This document shows positions 32,911 through 40,795 of a stretch of 48,404 nucleotides of DNA, piece by piece. The translations under genes and the position numbers were made by a program. Within the stretch, counting starts at the first letter, position 1. Each line of letters starts with the position of its first letter. Below the pieces are notes generated by a model, which saw nothing but the letters and a program-made list of their open reading frames with translations, had not been told where the DNA came from and made no database searches. Source of the stretch: Paenibacillus sp. LHD-117 (GTDB lineage: Bacteria; Bacillota; Bacilli; Paenibacillales; Paenibacillaceae); contig NZ_JAVFVT010000051.1 in the NCBI RefSeq assembly GCF_030929555.1, forward strand, positions 1 through 48,404, given 5' to 3'.

Positions 32911-33720
32911 GTGTCCTCCATTCAAGCGAAAAACCTGACGTTATCGTACGGGCAAAAAGAAATATTCAACAAGTTGGATTTACTCGTGCCGACGGGAAAA
33001 ATAACCGTATTCATCGGCAGCAACGGCTGCGGCAAGTCTACGCTGCTTCGTTCGCTTGCCCGTCTGCTGAAGCCCCAGGAAGGCTCCATCCTGCTTGATG
33101 GCACCGAGATCGCGAAGCTCTCGAGCAAGGAGATCGCCAGACGGCTCGCCATCCTGCCGCAAGGCCCGCTCGCTCCGGAAGGGCTGACCGTCCACCAGCT
33201 TGTGAAACAAGGGCGCTACCCTTATCAAAGCTGGCTCCAGCAATGGACGCGCGAAGACGAGCGAATGGTCAAGCGGGCCCTCGAGGTTACCCACATGGAG
33301 GAGCTGTCCTCCCATTCGATCGACTCGCTGTCCGGCGGCCAACGCCAGCGCGCTTGGATCGCGATGACACTAGCCCAGAACACGCCGACTATTCTGCTGG
33401 ACGAGCCTACTACCTACCTGGACATGTCCCATCAGATCGAAATCCTGGACTTGCTGTTCGACCTGAACGCGGAGGAGAATCGCACGATCGTTATGGTTCT
33501 CCACGATATTAATCTGGCTTGCCGGTACGCGGACCATATCGTGGCCGTCAAGGATGGGCGAATCCACGCGCAGGGCAAACCCGAGGCCATTATGAACGAG
33601 CAGCTGATCCGCGAAGTGTTCGGCATGGAATGCCAAATCACGGTCGATCCGATCTTCGGAACCCCGCTGTGCATTCCTTATGGCAAAGGCAGAAAGCTGA
33701 AGATGCTGCAAGCCAGATAA
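32911..33720 (+). CDS. FecE/YusV-type siderophore ABC ATPase
   Basis: This 269-residue ATPase powers the siderophore importer. Walker A is GSNGCGKST near residue 36, the signature is LSGGQRQRAWIAMTLAQ, Walker B is TILLDEPTTYLD, and the switch His is in VMVLHDINLACRYAD. RYPYQSW and FGMECQITVDPIFGTPLCIPYG are typical of iron-siderophore ATPases. It starts with GTG, with AAGGAG 8 bases upstream. It can sometimes serve several receptors in one cell, so the orphan receptor at 44849-45808 might use it; this is inference. Confidence 0.93.
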   Translation: MSSIQAKNLTLSYGQKEIFNKLDLLVPTGKITVFIGSNGCGKSTLLRSLARLLKPQEGSILLDGTEIAKLSSKEIARRLAILPQGPLAPEGLTVHQLVKQGRYPYQSWLQQWTREDERMVKRALEVTHMEELSSHSIDSLSGGQRQRAWIAMTLAQNTPTILLDEPTTYLDMSHQIEILDLLFDLNAEENRTIVMVLHDINLACRYADHIVAVKDGRIHAQGKPEAIMNEQLIREVFGMECQITVDPIFGTPLCIPYGKGRKLKMLQAR

Positions 33721-33744
33721 TAGCCCGAAATTCGCACAAAAAAT

Positions 33745-33789
33745 AGGGTTGTTCCAAAGGTCCATTTTTCGACCTTTTGGAACAACCCT
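33745..33789. terminator. Long hairpin terminator between convergent iron genes
   Basis: AGGGTTGTTCCAAAGGTC pairs with GACCTTTTGGAACAACCCT across a short T-rich loop, with one bulged base. It separates the siderophore ATPase gene and the ferric-binding protein gene, both of which end here. Confidence 0.88.
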
Positions 33790-33793
33790 TACG

Positions 33794-34885
33794 CTATTTC
33801 CAACCGGCCTTATCGAAAATGCCGATCGCTTCTTGCCGGTATTGCTCCAAATCCGCGAAATCAAGCCGCTGCGCCTTGAAAGTCCCCCATGACCGCAATG
33901 GATCCGCCGCTTCCGCCTCCAAGTTAACGGGGAATTCGAAGCTCTCGCGCGCCAATAGAGTTTGCCCTTCCTTGCTGGTCAAATACTCCATCAACTTCAA
34001 GGCATTGTCTCGATTCTCGGAATAACGGGCGAGGCCAATCCCGCTGATGTTGAGATGCGTGCCCGTCGTCTCCTGATTGGGGAAAAATACGCCTAACCCT
34101 TCCGCCAATTGCGCCTCGTCAGGGTCGCTAGAGGCGGCAAGCTGGCCAACGTAGTACGTGTTCATGATCGCCACGTCGCCAATGCCATCCGCGATCGCTT
34201 GCGCTTGATCGCGGTCTCCCCCTTCCGGGGTTCGCGCGAAGTTGGCCACGATGCCGCGTGCCCACCGTTCCGCTTCATCCGCTCCGTTCAGGGCAATGAA
34301 GGAGGCGAGCAAGGACTGGTTATACAGGCTGGCGTACGATCTGGCGAGCACCCTGCCCCTCCACTTCTCATCGGTCAAATCTTCGTACGTGGACAGCTCC
34401 TCCGGCTTCACCCGATCCTTCGCATAGACAATGACGCGGGCCCTCGTCGCTACTCCTGTCCAATAATGATCTGGATCGCGCCACTTGGCCGGGACTTGGC
34501 TGTCCAGCGTCTCCGATCGCAGCGGCTGCAGCACGTTTTCACGCTTCGCGACGTTTAATACTCCCCCGTCCACGGCAAAAAACAAATCCGCATCGGAACG
34601 ATCGCCATCCCTCTTCATCCTCGCGATCAATTCTTCCGCCGTACCCTTGATTTCTACGACCTCGATACCGGTTTTTTTCGTAAAAGCTTCGAACAGGAGG
34701 GGATCGGCTTCATAGTGCCTTGCCGTATAGACCGTCACGAATCCGTTTTTCATTTCCGTATTTTGTTTCCCGCGACTCGCCGCCGTTTGCCCCTCAGACC
34801 GGCTATCAGGCTGGAGCTCCGATCCGATGAGTCCCAGCACGACGCAGAAGACGCATATGGCCGTAACGATCAACAACCTCTTCAA
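33794..34885 (-). CDS. FutA/FbpA-like ferric iron-binding protein
   Basis: This 363-residue protein is anchored by an uncleaved or signal-type N-terminal helix (residues 1-22; no clear lipobox). The rest is a periplasmic-binding-protein fold of the Fe3+-binding FutA/FbpA class: FVTVYTARHYEADPLLFEAFTKKTGIEVV, DADLFFAVDGGVL and TYYVGQLA. The tyrosines in YTARHYEAD and NTYYVG are the usual iron-ligand positions. It starts at TTG 34885 with AGGGGGG 7 bases upstream. It is the third gene after a response regulator and histidine kinase, with a 36-bp gap, and no permease or ATPase follows. It may feed FTR1 or act as a co-sensor for the kinase. Confidence 0.85.
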   Translation of the reverse strand: MKRLLIVTAICVFCVVLGLIGSELQPDSRSEGQTAASRGKQNTEMKNGFVTVYTARHYEADPLLFEAFTKKTGIEVVEIKGTAEELIARMKRDGDRSDADLFFAVDGGVLNVAKRENVLQPLRSETLDSQVPAKWRDPDHYWTGVATRARVIVYAKDRVKPEELSTYEDLTDEKWRGRVLARSYASLYNQSLLASFIALNGADEAERWARGIVANFARTPEGGDRDQAQAIADGIGDVAIMNTYYVGQLAASSDPDEAQLAEGLGVFFPNQETTGTHLNISGIGLARYSENRDNALKLMEYLTSKEGQTLLARESFEFPVNLEAEAADPLRSWGTFKAQRLDFADLEQYRQEAIGIFDKAGWK

Positions 34886-34921
34886 CGCGAACCCCCCTTG
34901 ATTTTTTTCCTCACATGAATG

Positions 34922-36340
34922 TTACTCGCGCGGCAGACATGGCAACCGGACGGTAACCACGGTGCCCGCCAGCTCCTCGGAGCGTATCGCTAGCGTTCCG
35001 TCGTAACGTTCGGCCAATCGCTTGGCGATCGCGAGTCCCAGCCCGTTGCCTCCTTGCTCGCGGCTTCTTGCCCGATCTACCCGGTAGAACCTGTCCGTTA
35101 CATAAGGCAAATCTTGGGCGGGAATGCCAATGCCGCAATCGATCACTTCAATATCGGCCCGCTCGCCGGCCACATCGGCTTTGATGACGATTGTCTTATT
35201 CTCCACGGAGTATTTCGTCGCATTATCCAGAAGAATAAGCAATATTTGCTCCAGATGCCCGATCGGAATCATCAAGCTAATCCCTTTCAGCCGGTGCAAA
35301 TCAAATTCGATCCGAAAGTCGGGATGGATAAACGCGAAACGCTCGATGATCGATGCAACGGCATCCGGCACATTCGTGAGCGGGGATACTTCGTCGCGAG
35401 CTTCCTTCTCGGCGCGGGACAAAGCCAGCAGCTCCATGACCAACCGCTTCAATCGCGCGAATTCTTCCAGGGAAGCATCCAGCGATTCGTTCAAAACAAC
35501 AGGATCGTCCTTCCCCCATCTTCGCAGCATGGCAAGATGGCCTTCGATGATCGCGACCGGCGTCCTGAGCTCGTGGGAAGCATCCTCGACGAACCTGCTT
35601 TGCTGCAGGAATGTCTCTTCCACCCGATCCATCATATCGTTGAACATGACCATTAACGTGGAAATTTCATCCCCATTCATGGCAGGGCGCATCCTTTCCT
35701 GCATGCCCTTGTTGTTCACGTCCCTGATCGTCTGCGCCATAGCCTGCAGCGGCCTCAGCAATCTGCGCGTCAGCAGCCATCCAACCAATACGCTTAATGC
35801 CACGGCACCAATCGCAAAATAAAACATAACCTGCGAAATGGTTTTCGTCAGCGCCTCGAACTGAGCCAGACTCTTGACGATTTCGACGGTTCCCGTAAAT
35901 CGGTGGATCGTTAAGGGGCTTTTCATGATCAAGAGCGAATGGCCGTCCTTCTTGTAAATGCCGATCTCTTGCTGCGGTATCGGCAAGGGATCCATCCACG
36001 GGTCCGTCACGTTGTCGGTTACTGTAATCAACGCGCGATGATCGGCATCTAAGACGCGGATTCGCTGATCGTCCGAATTCATCTTGTCCAAATACTGCTT
36101 GATGTCCGCAAGACTGTCGGACTTGAATTCCGCCTCCCGTTCGAGCAAATCGTTCAGGATGGCATTCATGTCATGCCGGATGTTCTTCTTCTCGCGTTGG
36201 ATGATCCATTGCTCCATGACGATGTATTGCAGCAGGTTATACCCGACGAACAACGCCATGATCAATAGGGTCGAGCCTAATGTCAGCTTAATTTTTATCG
36301 GCAATCGGAAGTAGAAGCCCGTCCACTTTTTTAAGCTCAT
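34922..36340 (-). CDS. Membrane sensor histidine kinase of an iron-linked two-component system
   Basis: This 472-residue kinase has transmembrane helices near 21-43 and 171-191 flanking an outer sensor domain of about 125 residues. A HAMP segment, a HisKA domain with the phospho-acceptor H256 in FVEDASHELRTPV, and an HATPase domain (N-box LLDNATKYS, G1 DCGIGIP, G2 GGNGLGLAIAKRL) follow. The sensor domain is rich in acidic residues and contains no clear known fold. Its ATG overlaps the regulator stop (ATGA). The Fur box at 37101-37120 and the ferric-binding protein downstream point to sensing of iron or of ferric complexes. Confidence 0.93.
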   Translation of the reverse strand: MSLKKWTGFYFRLPIKIKLTLGSTLLIMALFVGYNLLQYIVMEQWIIQREKKNIRHDMNAILNDLLEREAEFKSDSLADIKQYLDKMNSDDQRIRVLDADHRALITVTDNVTDPWMDPLPIPQQEIGIYKKDGHSLLIMKSPLTIHRFTGTVEIVKSLAQFEALTKTISQVMFYFAIGAVALSVLVGWLLTRRLLRPLQAMAQTIRDVNNKGMQERMRPAMNGDEISTLMVMFNDMMDRVEETFLQQSRFVEDASHELRTPVAIIEGHLAMLRRWGKDDPVVLNESLDASLEEFARLKRLVMELLALSRAEKEARDEVSPLTNVPDAVASIIERFAFIHPDFRIEFDLHRLKGISLMIPIGHLEQILLILLDNATKYSVENKTIVIKADVAGERADIEVIDCGIGIPAQDLPYVTDRFYRVDRARSREQGGNGLGLAIAKRLAERYDGTLAIRSEELAGTVVTVRLPCLPRE

Positions 36341-37023
36341 TTTCTCATCACGTACCCAATGCCCCTGAGCGTTTGAATATAGCTGGACTCCCCGGGATAA
36401 TCGATTTTGCGGCGCAGGTACCTGACGTATACATCCACGACGTTCGTATCGACCGCAACCTCGAAGCCCCATACTTTATCGAGCAAGGTTTCGCGGTCCA
36501 GCACGCGGTTCGCATGATTCAGGAAGACGCTGAGCAGATCGTATTCGCGTTTCGTCAGCTCGATCGGCAAGCCTGCCCTGCTTACCTTTCGCGTATTCGG
36601 ATCCAATCGGAGATCGAGAAACGAAAGAACCGGCAGAAGGTTGTCATCTTGCTGCTCCCGCATCTCCTGCCTTCGGAACACGACTCTCATCCGGGCAAGC
36701 AGCTCTTCGATCGCGAACGGCTTGGGCAAATAATCGTCCGCGCCGCAATCCAGGCCGGACACCCGCTCGCGAACGCTGTCTCTGGCGCTCAGCATGATGA
36801 TCGGCGTATATTTGATGGACCGGACCCGCCTGCAAATCTCGAGGCCGTCCATTCCCGGCAGCATAAGATCGAGAAGAATTAAATCCCATTCTTCATCCAG
36901 CGCGAACCGAAGCCCCGTGTTGCCTTCGGATGCGACGGTTACCGAAAACGATTCGTACTGCAGCTCGAGCTCGATAAACCGCGACATGTTTTTTTCGTCT
37001 TCGATCAATAAAACCTTTTTCAT
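36337..37023 (-). CDS. OmpR-family response regulator of the iron-linked system
   Basis: This 228-residue regulator has a receiver domain with the acidic pocket (IEDE), phospho-acceptor D52 (LILLDLMLPG) and K101 (PKPFAIEEL). A winged-helix DNA-binding domain follows (ELTKREYDLLSVFLNHANRVLDRETLLDKVWG, then VDVYVRYLRRKID). The ATG at 37023 is the usual start just before KKVLLIEDE; ribosome-site spacing is only fair. It is first in an operon of regulator, kinase and ferric-binding protein. The Fur box 78-98 bp upstream implies induction on iron starvation. Targets are unknown, with the FTR1 unit next door the obvious candidate. Confidence 0.93.
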   Translation of the reverse strand: MKKVLLIEDEKNMSRFIELELQYESFSVTVASEGNTGLRFALDEEWDLILLDLMLPGMDGLEICRRVRSIKYTPIIMLSARDSVRERVSGLDCGADDYLPKPFAIEELLARMRVVFRRQEMREQQDDNLLPVLSFLDLRLDPNTRKVSRAGLPIELTKREYDLLSVFLNHANRVLDRETLLDKVWGFEVAVDTNVVDVYVRYLRRKIDYPGESSYIQTLRGIGYVMRK

Positions 37024-37100
37024 CTTGAGCCTATCCCCCCGCAACGCGAAAGCTGCGTCATCCTGCTAGACGCAACAGGAATCGAAATGATATCCAAAAT

Positions 37101-37120
37101 AATGAAAATGATTCTCATTA
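37101..37120. promoter_or_regulatory. Fur box of the two-component/ferric-binding operon
   Basis: AATGAAAATGATTCTCATTA is a close match to the Fur 7-1-7 palindrome (TGAAAAT-G-ATTCTCA). It lies between the FTR1 3' end and the response regulator gene, both on the minus strand, so it must serve the regulator operon. Confidence 0.85.
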
Positions 37121-37191
37121 TTATATATTTCTCTATTTTATTCGATATCCTTCGTTCGAGCAATCCTTGTTTTGCAATCGGACGATTGTTT

Positions 37192-38103
37192 TTACGTGAT
37201 AGCCGGCCGCAGCTTCTCATGGCGTTTTTTCTGCATGCCCTGCAACAACAAAATAACCAAATAAAACGCCCAATAAAGGACAAACTCTTCGACCGACGGG
37301 TTTTGCGTATACCCGAGAAACGCTTTAAAGAAAATGCCGATCTGCCCGCTGACCAGCGGCTGCTCGCCCGTATCGCGAATATGCTGCGTCTCGTCGAGCG
37401 GATGCTCCGGCATGAATGCGGTAATGTTATAGATTTCGCCGACTTCGCCGCCAGGCGTTCGGTAGATCGTCCCCATGAGCCCGATATCCTGCATAATTCC
37501 GACGGCCTGCACCAACAAGCCTCCCGCAATCATCATCAAGAATACGCTGGTTATGCGGAAGAACGTCTTCAGCTGTATTTTTTTTGTGCTTCGGAAAAAG
37601 AGCAGGCCGACCGTAAACGCCGCGATCAACCCGATCAACGCGCCCCAGCTTTGCAAGGCTTTCTGGATATCTCCGCCCGTGATCGCCGCGAAGAAAAACA
37701 CCGTCTCCACGCCTTCCCTGACGACAACGAGGAAGGAGTGGAGGATCATGTTCAGCACGCCGCCGACGGTCAGAATCGCCGAAATTTTGTTCTCTACCTG
37801 GCCTTGCAGATTGCGGCTCTGACTGCCCATGAACAACACCATATGCGACAGCAGCACGCATGAGACGAGCATAATGCCGATCTTCAAATAATTCTGGCTG
37901 CCCATCGTCGCGAATCCGGTCAGTACCGTCTGGAACACCAGCGCGACGCCGTAGCTCGCCGCCAGCGCCAGAACAACTCCGACCCAAACCCACTTGTTCC
38001 ACTGCGTCTCTCCGATTCTCTTTAAATACGTCATGATGATGCCTACGATCAGAATGGCTTCGAGCGCTTCCCGAAACGTGATCAGAAACGACTGTAGATC
38101 CAT
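37192..38103 (-). CDS. efeU: FTR1-family iron permease (EfeU-like)
   Basis: This 303-residue membrane protein has about seven helices and two REXXE iron-passage motifs, R11-E15 (REALE) and R129-E133 (REGVE), the defining feature of FTR1/EfeU. It moves ferric or ferrous iron across the membrane. The usual partners EfeO and EfeB are absent; instead two secreted proteins (38189-39670 and 39709-40764) precede it in the same direction. An 85-bp gap upstream holds a hairpin (38147-38164) that may reduce read-through. The C-terminal half contains a non-membrane loop, EIYNITAFMPEHPLDETQ, between helices 5 and 6. Confidence 0.92.
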   Translation of the reverse strand: MDLQSFLITFREALEAILIVGIIMTYLKRIGETQWNKWVWVGVVLALAASYGVALVFQTVLTGFATMGSQNYLKIGIMLVSCVLLSHMVLFMGSQSRNLQGQVENKISAILTVGGVLNMILHSFLVVVREGVETVFFFAAITGGDIQKALQSWGALIGLIAAFTVGLLFFRSTKKIQLKTFFRITSVFLMMIAGGLLVQAVGIMQDIGLMGTIYRTPGGEVGEIYNITAFMPEHPLDETQHIRDTGEQPLVSGQIGIFFKAFLGYTQNPSVEEFVLYWAFYLVILLLQGMQKKRHEKLRPAIT

Positions 38104-38146
38104 CGTTATGCCTCCCCGCGCGTTTCAAATAGAGCAGCGGAAAACA

Positions 38147-38164
38147 CCTGCGCGCATGCGCAGG
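38147..38164 (-). promoter_or_regulatory. Hairpin before efeU, weak terminator or attenuator
   Basis: CCTGCGC and GCGCAGG pair around four bases. On the minus strand TGTTTT follows, a weak terminator tail. It could set a lower level for the permease than for its secreted partners. Confidence 0.5.
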
Positions 38165-38188
38165 CGTCTCCCGCTGATAAACCGCTAT

Positions 38189-39670
38189 TTATCTCAAAAT
38201 AATGATTTGTTTGTTATCGTAAAATACGCCCTTGCCGAACAGCTCTGCTACGGCCCGCAGCGGAATGAAGGAGCTGCCGTTCTCCAAGACGACCGGTTGG
38301 TCCAGCCTCATCGTTTCGTTAACCTTGCCGTCCTGAACGATCGTATCGGAGCCTACCTTCAGCTCGGTTTTTTTGCCGTCTTTCACGATCGTAACGGTCT
38401 TCGTGCTATTGTTGTAACTGACTTCGGCATTGATGGCATCCGCGATCAGACGGACGGGGACAAGCGTCCGGTAAGTCTTCTTGTTGATGTACGGCGCGCT
38501 TGCGGCCGTGCGCGACTCGCCGTCTACTTTGTACGTTTTCTCGTTAAGCGTCAGTTGAATGCCGTCTTTCGCAACCATGTATTTCAGCATTTGGAACGAT
38601 GCCTTTCGTGCAGCAGCCAGATCCGACCGGTCGACGGCATCCGCGAATTGCTGCGCGTAGACAACCGCCGAAGCGTAATCTTCCTTGGCGAAGAACACTT
38701 CCTGCGTCGACAAGAACATGTTACCTTCCATGGCATAGCCGCGCGCGCCTTGCAAATCGCCAGCCGCCAGCTTCGTCAGGGCGTTCGCGACGTATTCGGA
38801 TACTTTGCCGATCATCGCGCGTTGCATAGCCGCTTGAATCTTGTCTTTATCGATCCGTCCTGGATCTCCCGAGGCGAACGCGTTCAGGATGTAATCGGCA
38901 TCCTCCGCGCTTCCTCCTCTCAGGTAAGTGTAGACGGGCAGATAGAGGAAGTAGCCTTCCGTAACGGCGGTCGGTTGATCGGCGGCCGGTTTCGTCGGAA
39001 TGTTGGTTGCGTACGTAAAGGCAGCGAGCGAATAGGTTTTGATAATCGTTTTGTCCAGCACTTGGCGGTGTACGTTAAAATCGTCGGCGTCCTTCTCTTT
39101 CAGATCCTTCAGGAGCTGTTCGATCGTCCCTTTCAGAATGCCGACCATATCAAGCCCGTACGTAGCGTCCCGCTTCGCGACTGTGCCTTGGGTAACGCCT
39201 TCGTAGATTTGCACGACTTTGTGGAATTCGACGGTCGCGGCGTCAAAATCTTTGTTCGCGAGCGCCGGACGAACCTTATTGCTGATCAGATCGCGAATAT
39301 AGAAATAGAAGTACCACTGCAGTCCTTTATCTACCGCTTGTTTGGCTTGACCCACGCTGAGCTTGCCGTTAACGGCATTCTCGAGCACGAACGAAATGTT
39401 TTCGTCGATCATCGGATCGTTTGGTTTGATGTTGGCGTCGATGCGTTTCACATCCGCTTGAAATTGATTGATGTAGAACGTTTGGACCGCGTTCAAATCC
39501 GTCTTATCCGTGAATAACGCTTTAATGTCGGCAAAAGCTTTCACTTTGGCTGCGATATCCGCATCCTCGACGATTTGGAAGCTTGACGCTGCTTGAGCGT
39601 CTTGGGATACCGAGAAAAAAGTAGAAACAACAAGTGCCAGACATACTGCAATGGACCAAAATTTACGCAT
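38189..39670 (-). CDS. Secreted helical protein with C-terminal stalk domain, FTR1 partner
   Basis: This 493-residue protein has a signal peptide ending DAQA (about residue 27). A long alpha-helical region follows (about 30-355), with segments such as DLNAVQTFYINQFQADVKRID and ADYILNAFASGDPGRID. A stalk domain lies at about 360-493 (TYRTLVPVRLIADAINAEVSYNNSTKTVTI and SSFIPLRAVAELFGKGVFYD). The usual order is stalk domain first, so this inverted order is notable. No EfeO-type M75 motif is seen. AGGAGAG lies 6-7 bases before the ATG at 39670. Its place between the 351-residue protein and efeU suggests a wall-side iron-delivery role, which is inference. Confidence 0.75.
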   Translation of the reverse strand: MRKFWSIAVCLALVVSTFFSVSQDAQAASSFQIVEDADIAAKVKAFADIKALFTDKTDLNAVQTFYINQFQADVKRIDANIKPNDPMIDENISFVLENAVNGKLSVGQAKQAVDKGLQWYFYFYIRDLISNKVRPALANKDFDAATVEFHKVVQIYEGVTQGTVAKRDATYGLDMVGILKGTIEQLLKDLKEKDADDFNVHRQVLDKTIIKTYSLAAFTYATNIPTKPAADQPTAVTEGYFLYLPVYTYLRGGSAEDADYILNAFASGDPGRIDKDKIQAAMQRAMIGKVSEYVANALTKLAAGDLQGARGYAMEGNMFLSTQEVFFAKEDYASAVVYAQQFADAVDRSDLAAARKASFQMLKYMVAKDGIQLTLNEKTYKVDGESRTAASAPYINKKTYRTLVPVRLIADAINAEVSYNNSTKTVTIVKDGKKTELKVGSDTIVQDGKVNETMRLDQPVVLENGSSFIPLRAVAELFGKGVFYDNKQIIILR

Positions 39671-39708
39671 GATCATCTCTCCTCAAATTGTGTTTTACCG
39701 CTGTTTGA

Positions 39709-40764
39709 TTACAGCAATCCTTTTCTCCGAATGAACCATACCGTCCCGCCCCCGGCCGCGGCGACTCCCGCGATTACGAATATCGTGACGTACGGATTCG
39801 TCCGGTCTGCGCGCTCCATCGGCGCATGGCCCTCCGTCTGCGCCCCATCTTCGGAAGAGGCAGCTAACGCGGGGGCATCGGCCTCGCCTTCAACAGACGT
39901 CCCGCCGCCGGGCTCGGCAGGCGGCGACGCTTCCATCCCCGCCCCGTCGGCTGCCGACGACTCTTCCGGACTTGCCGTTGCGCTGCCTTCCGGGCTCTGG
40001 CTCGGCTCCGCGCCAGGCGTCGCCGATGGCGTCTCCTCCGAAGATTCGGAAGCAAGCGGCTCTGCAGTCGCAACGGGCTTCTGGGAAGCGCCTGGCGATT
40101 TGCTTGGTACCGGCTTCTGGGAAGAGGCGGGTTCCTTGGTCGGCTTCGCTTCGTTCGTCGCGGTCGCCGCCGGCTTTACGTATGCCTTGTAAGGAAAACC
40201 GGGCTTCACCTTGTCGTAAATAAACTTCACCTTCTGCTCGAACGTCTCCGGATCGGCTTCCTTCTTCCCTACGCCGAAGAGACCGGGGTTGCCCAGCGCC
40301 TCAAGCGCGTCATCGAACGCCTGATTGATGTCATCCGTCCCGGAAGCCATGTACGGAGACAGCGTGTCGAAGGTCGCCTTCGCCTTGGCCAGCAGCAGCT
40401 TGGCTGCGGCATAGTCGCCGACATCCTTCAGCGCGTATGTAAAGCGGCGATCCAGATTCATGACCAACACGGCTTTGTAGTTGGCGATCAACAGCTTGCC
40501 GTCTTTCGCTTCCGCGTTTTTGTCGAGCGTGAGTGCAACGGATTCGCCGAAATGCGATTGGATCTCGGAGCGCCTTACCCGGTGCGTCTCCAGCGCCGTC
40601 TTCCAATCCGGCTGATCCCCGCTTAATGCGCTGACGATGGCTTTGAACGTCTCGGCGACATCCTCCGTATTCGCATCGCCGTAAGAATAAGCCGAAGCAT
40701 GAGCCGGGACGAGCCATAAAAATAATAGAATCGCCGCCAGCCCGGTTCCTAACTGCTTAGACAC
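39709..40764 (-). CDS. Secreted helical protein with Pro/Ser/Glu linker and membrane anchor
   Basis: This 351-residue protein starts at GTG 40764 (GGGGAG about 9 bases upstream). A signal peptide (1-25) precedes a helical domain of about 190 residues (ETFKAIVSALSGDQPDWKTALETH, NLDRRFTYALKDVGDYAAAKLLLAKAKATFD). A linker of about 110 residues, rich in Pro, Ser, Glu and Ala, leads to a C-terminal transmembrane helix (NPYVTIFVIAGVAAAGGG) with a basic tail. The layout is that of a membrane-anchored outer domain on a stalk. With 38189-39670 it precedes efeU, so it is probably an accessory in iron uptake. I do not recognise the domain. Confidence 0.7.
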   Translation of the reverse strand: MSKQLGTGLAAILLFLWLVPAHASAYSYGDANTEDVAETFKAIVSALSGDQPDWKTALETHRVRRSEIQSHFGESVALTLDKNAEAKDGKLLIANYKAVLVMNLDRRFTYALKDVGDYAAAKLLLAKAKATFDTLSPYMASGTDDINQAFDDALEALGNPGLFGVGKKEADPETFEQKVKFIYDKVKPGFPYKAYVKPAATATNEAKPTKEPASSQKPVPSKSPGASQKPVATAEPLASESSEETPSATPGAEPSQSPEGSATASPEESSAADGAGMEASPPAEPGGGTSVEGEADAPALAASSEDGAQTEGHAPMERADRTNPYVTIFVIAGVAAAGGGTVWFIRRKGLL

Positions 40765-40795
40765 CTGCGTACTCCCCCTCTCCGTTCCTTGCTTT

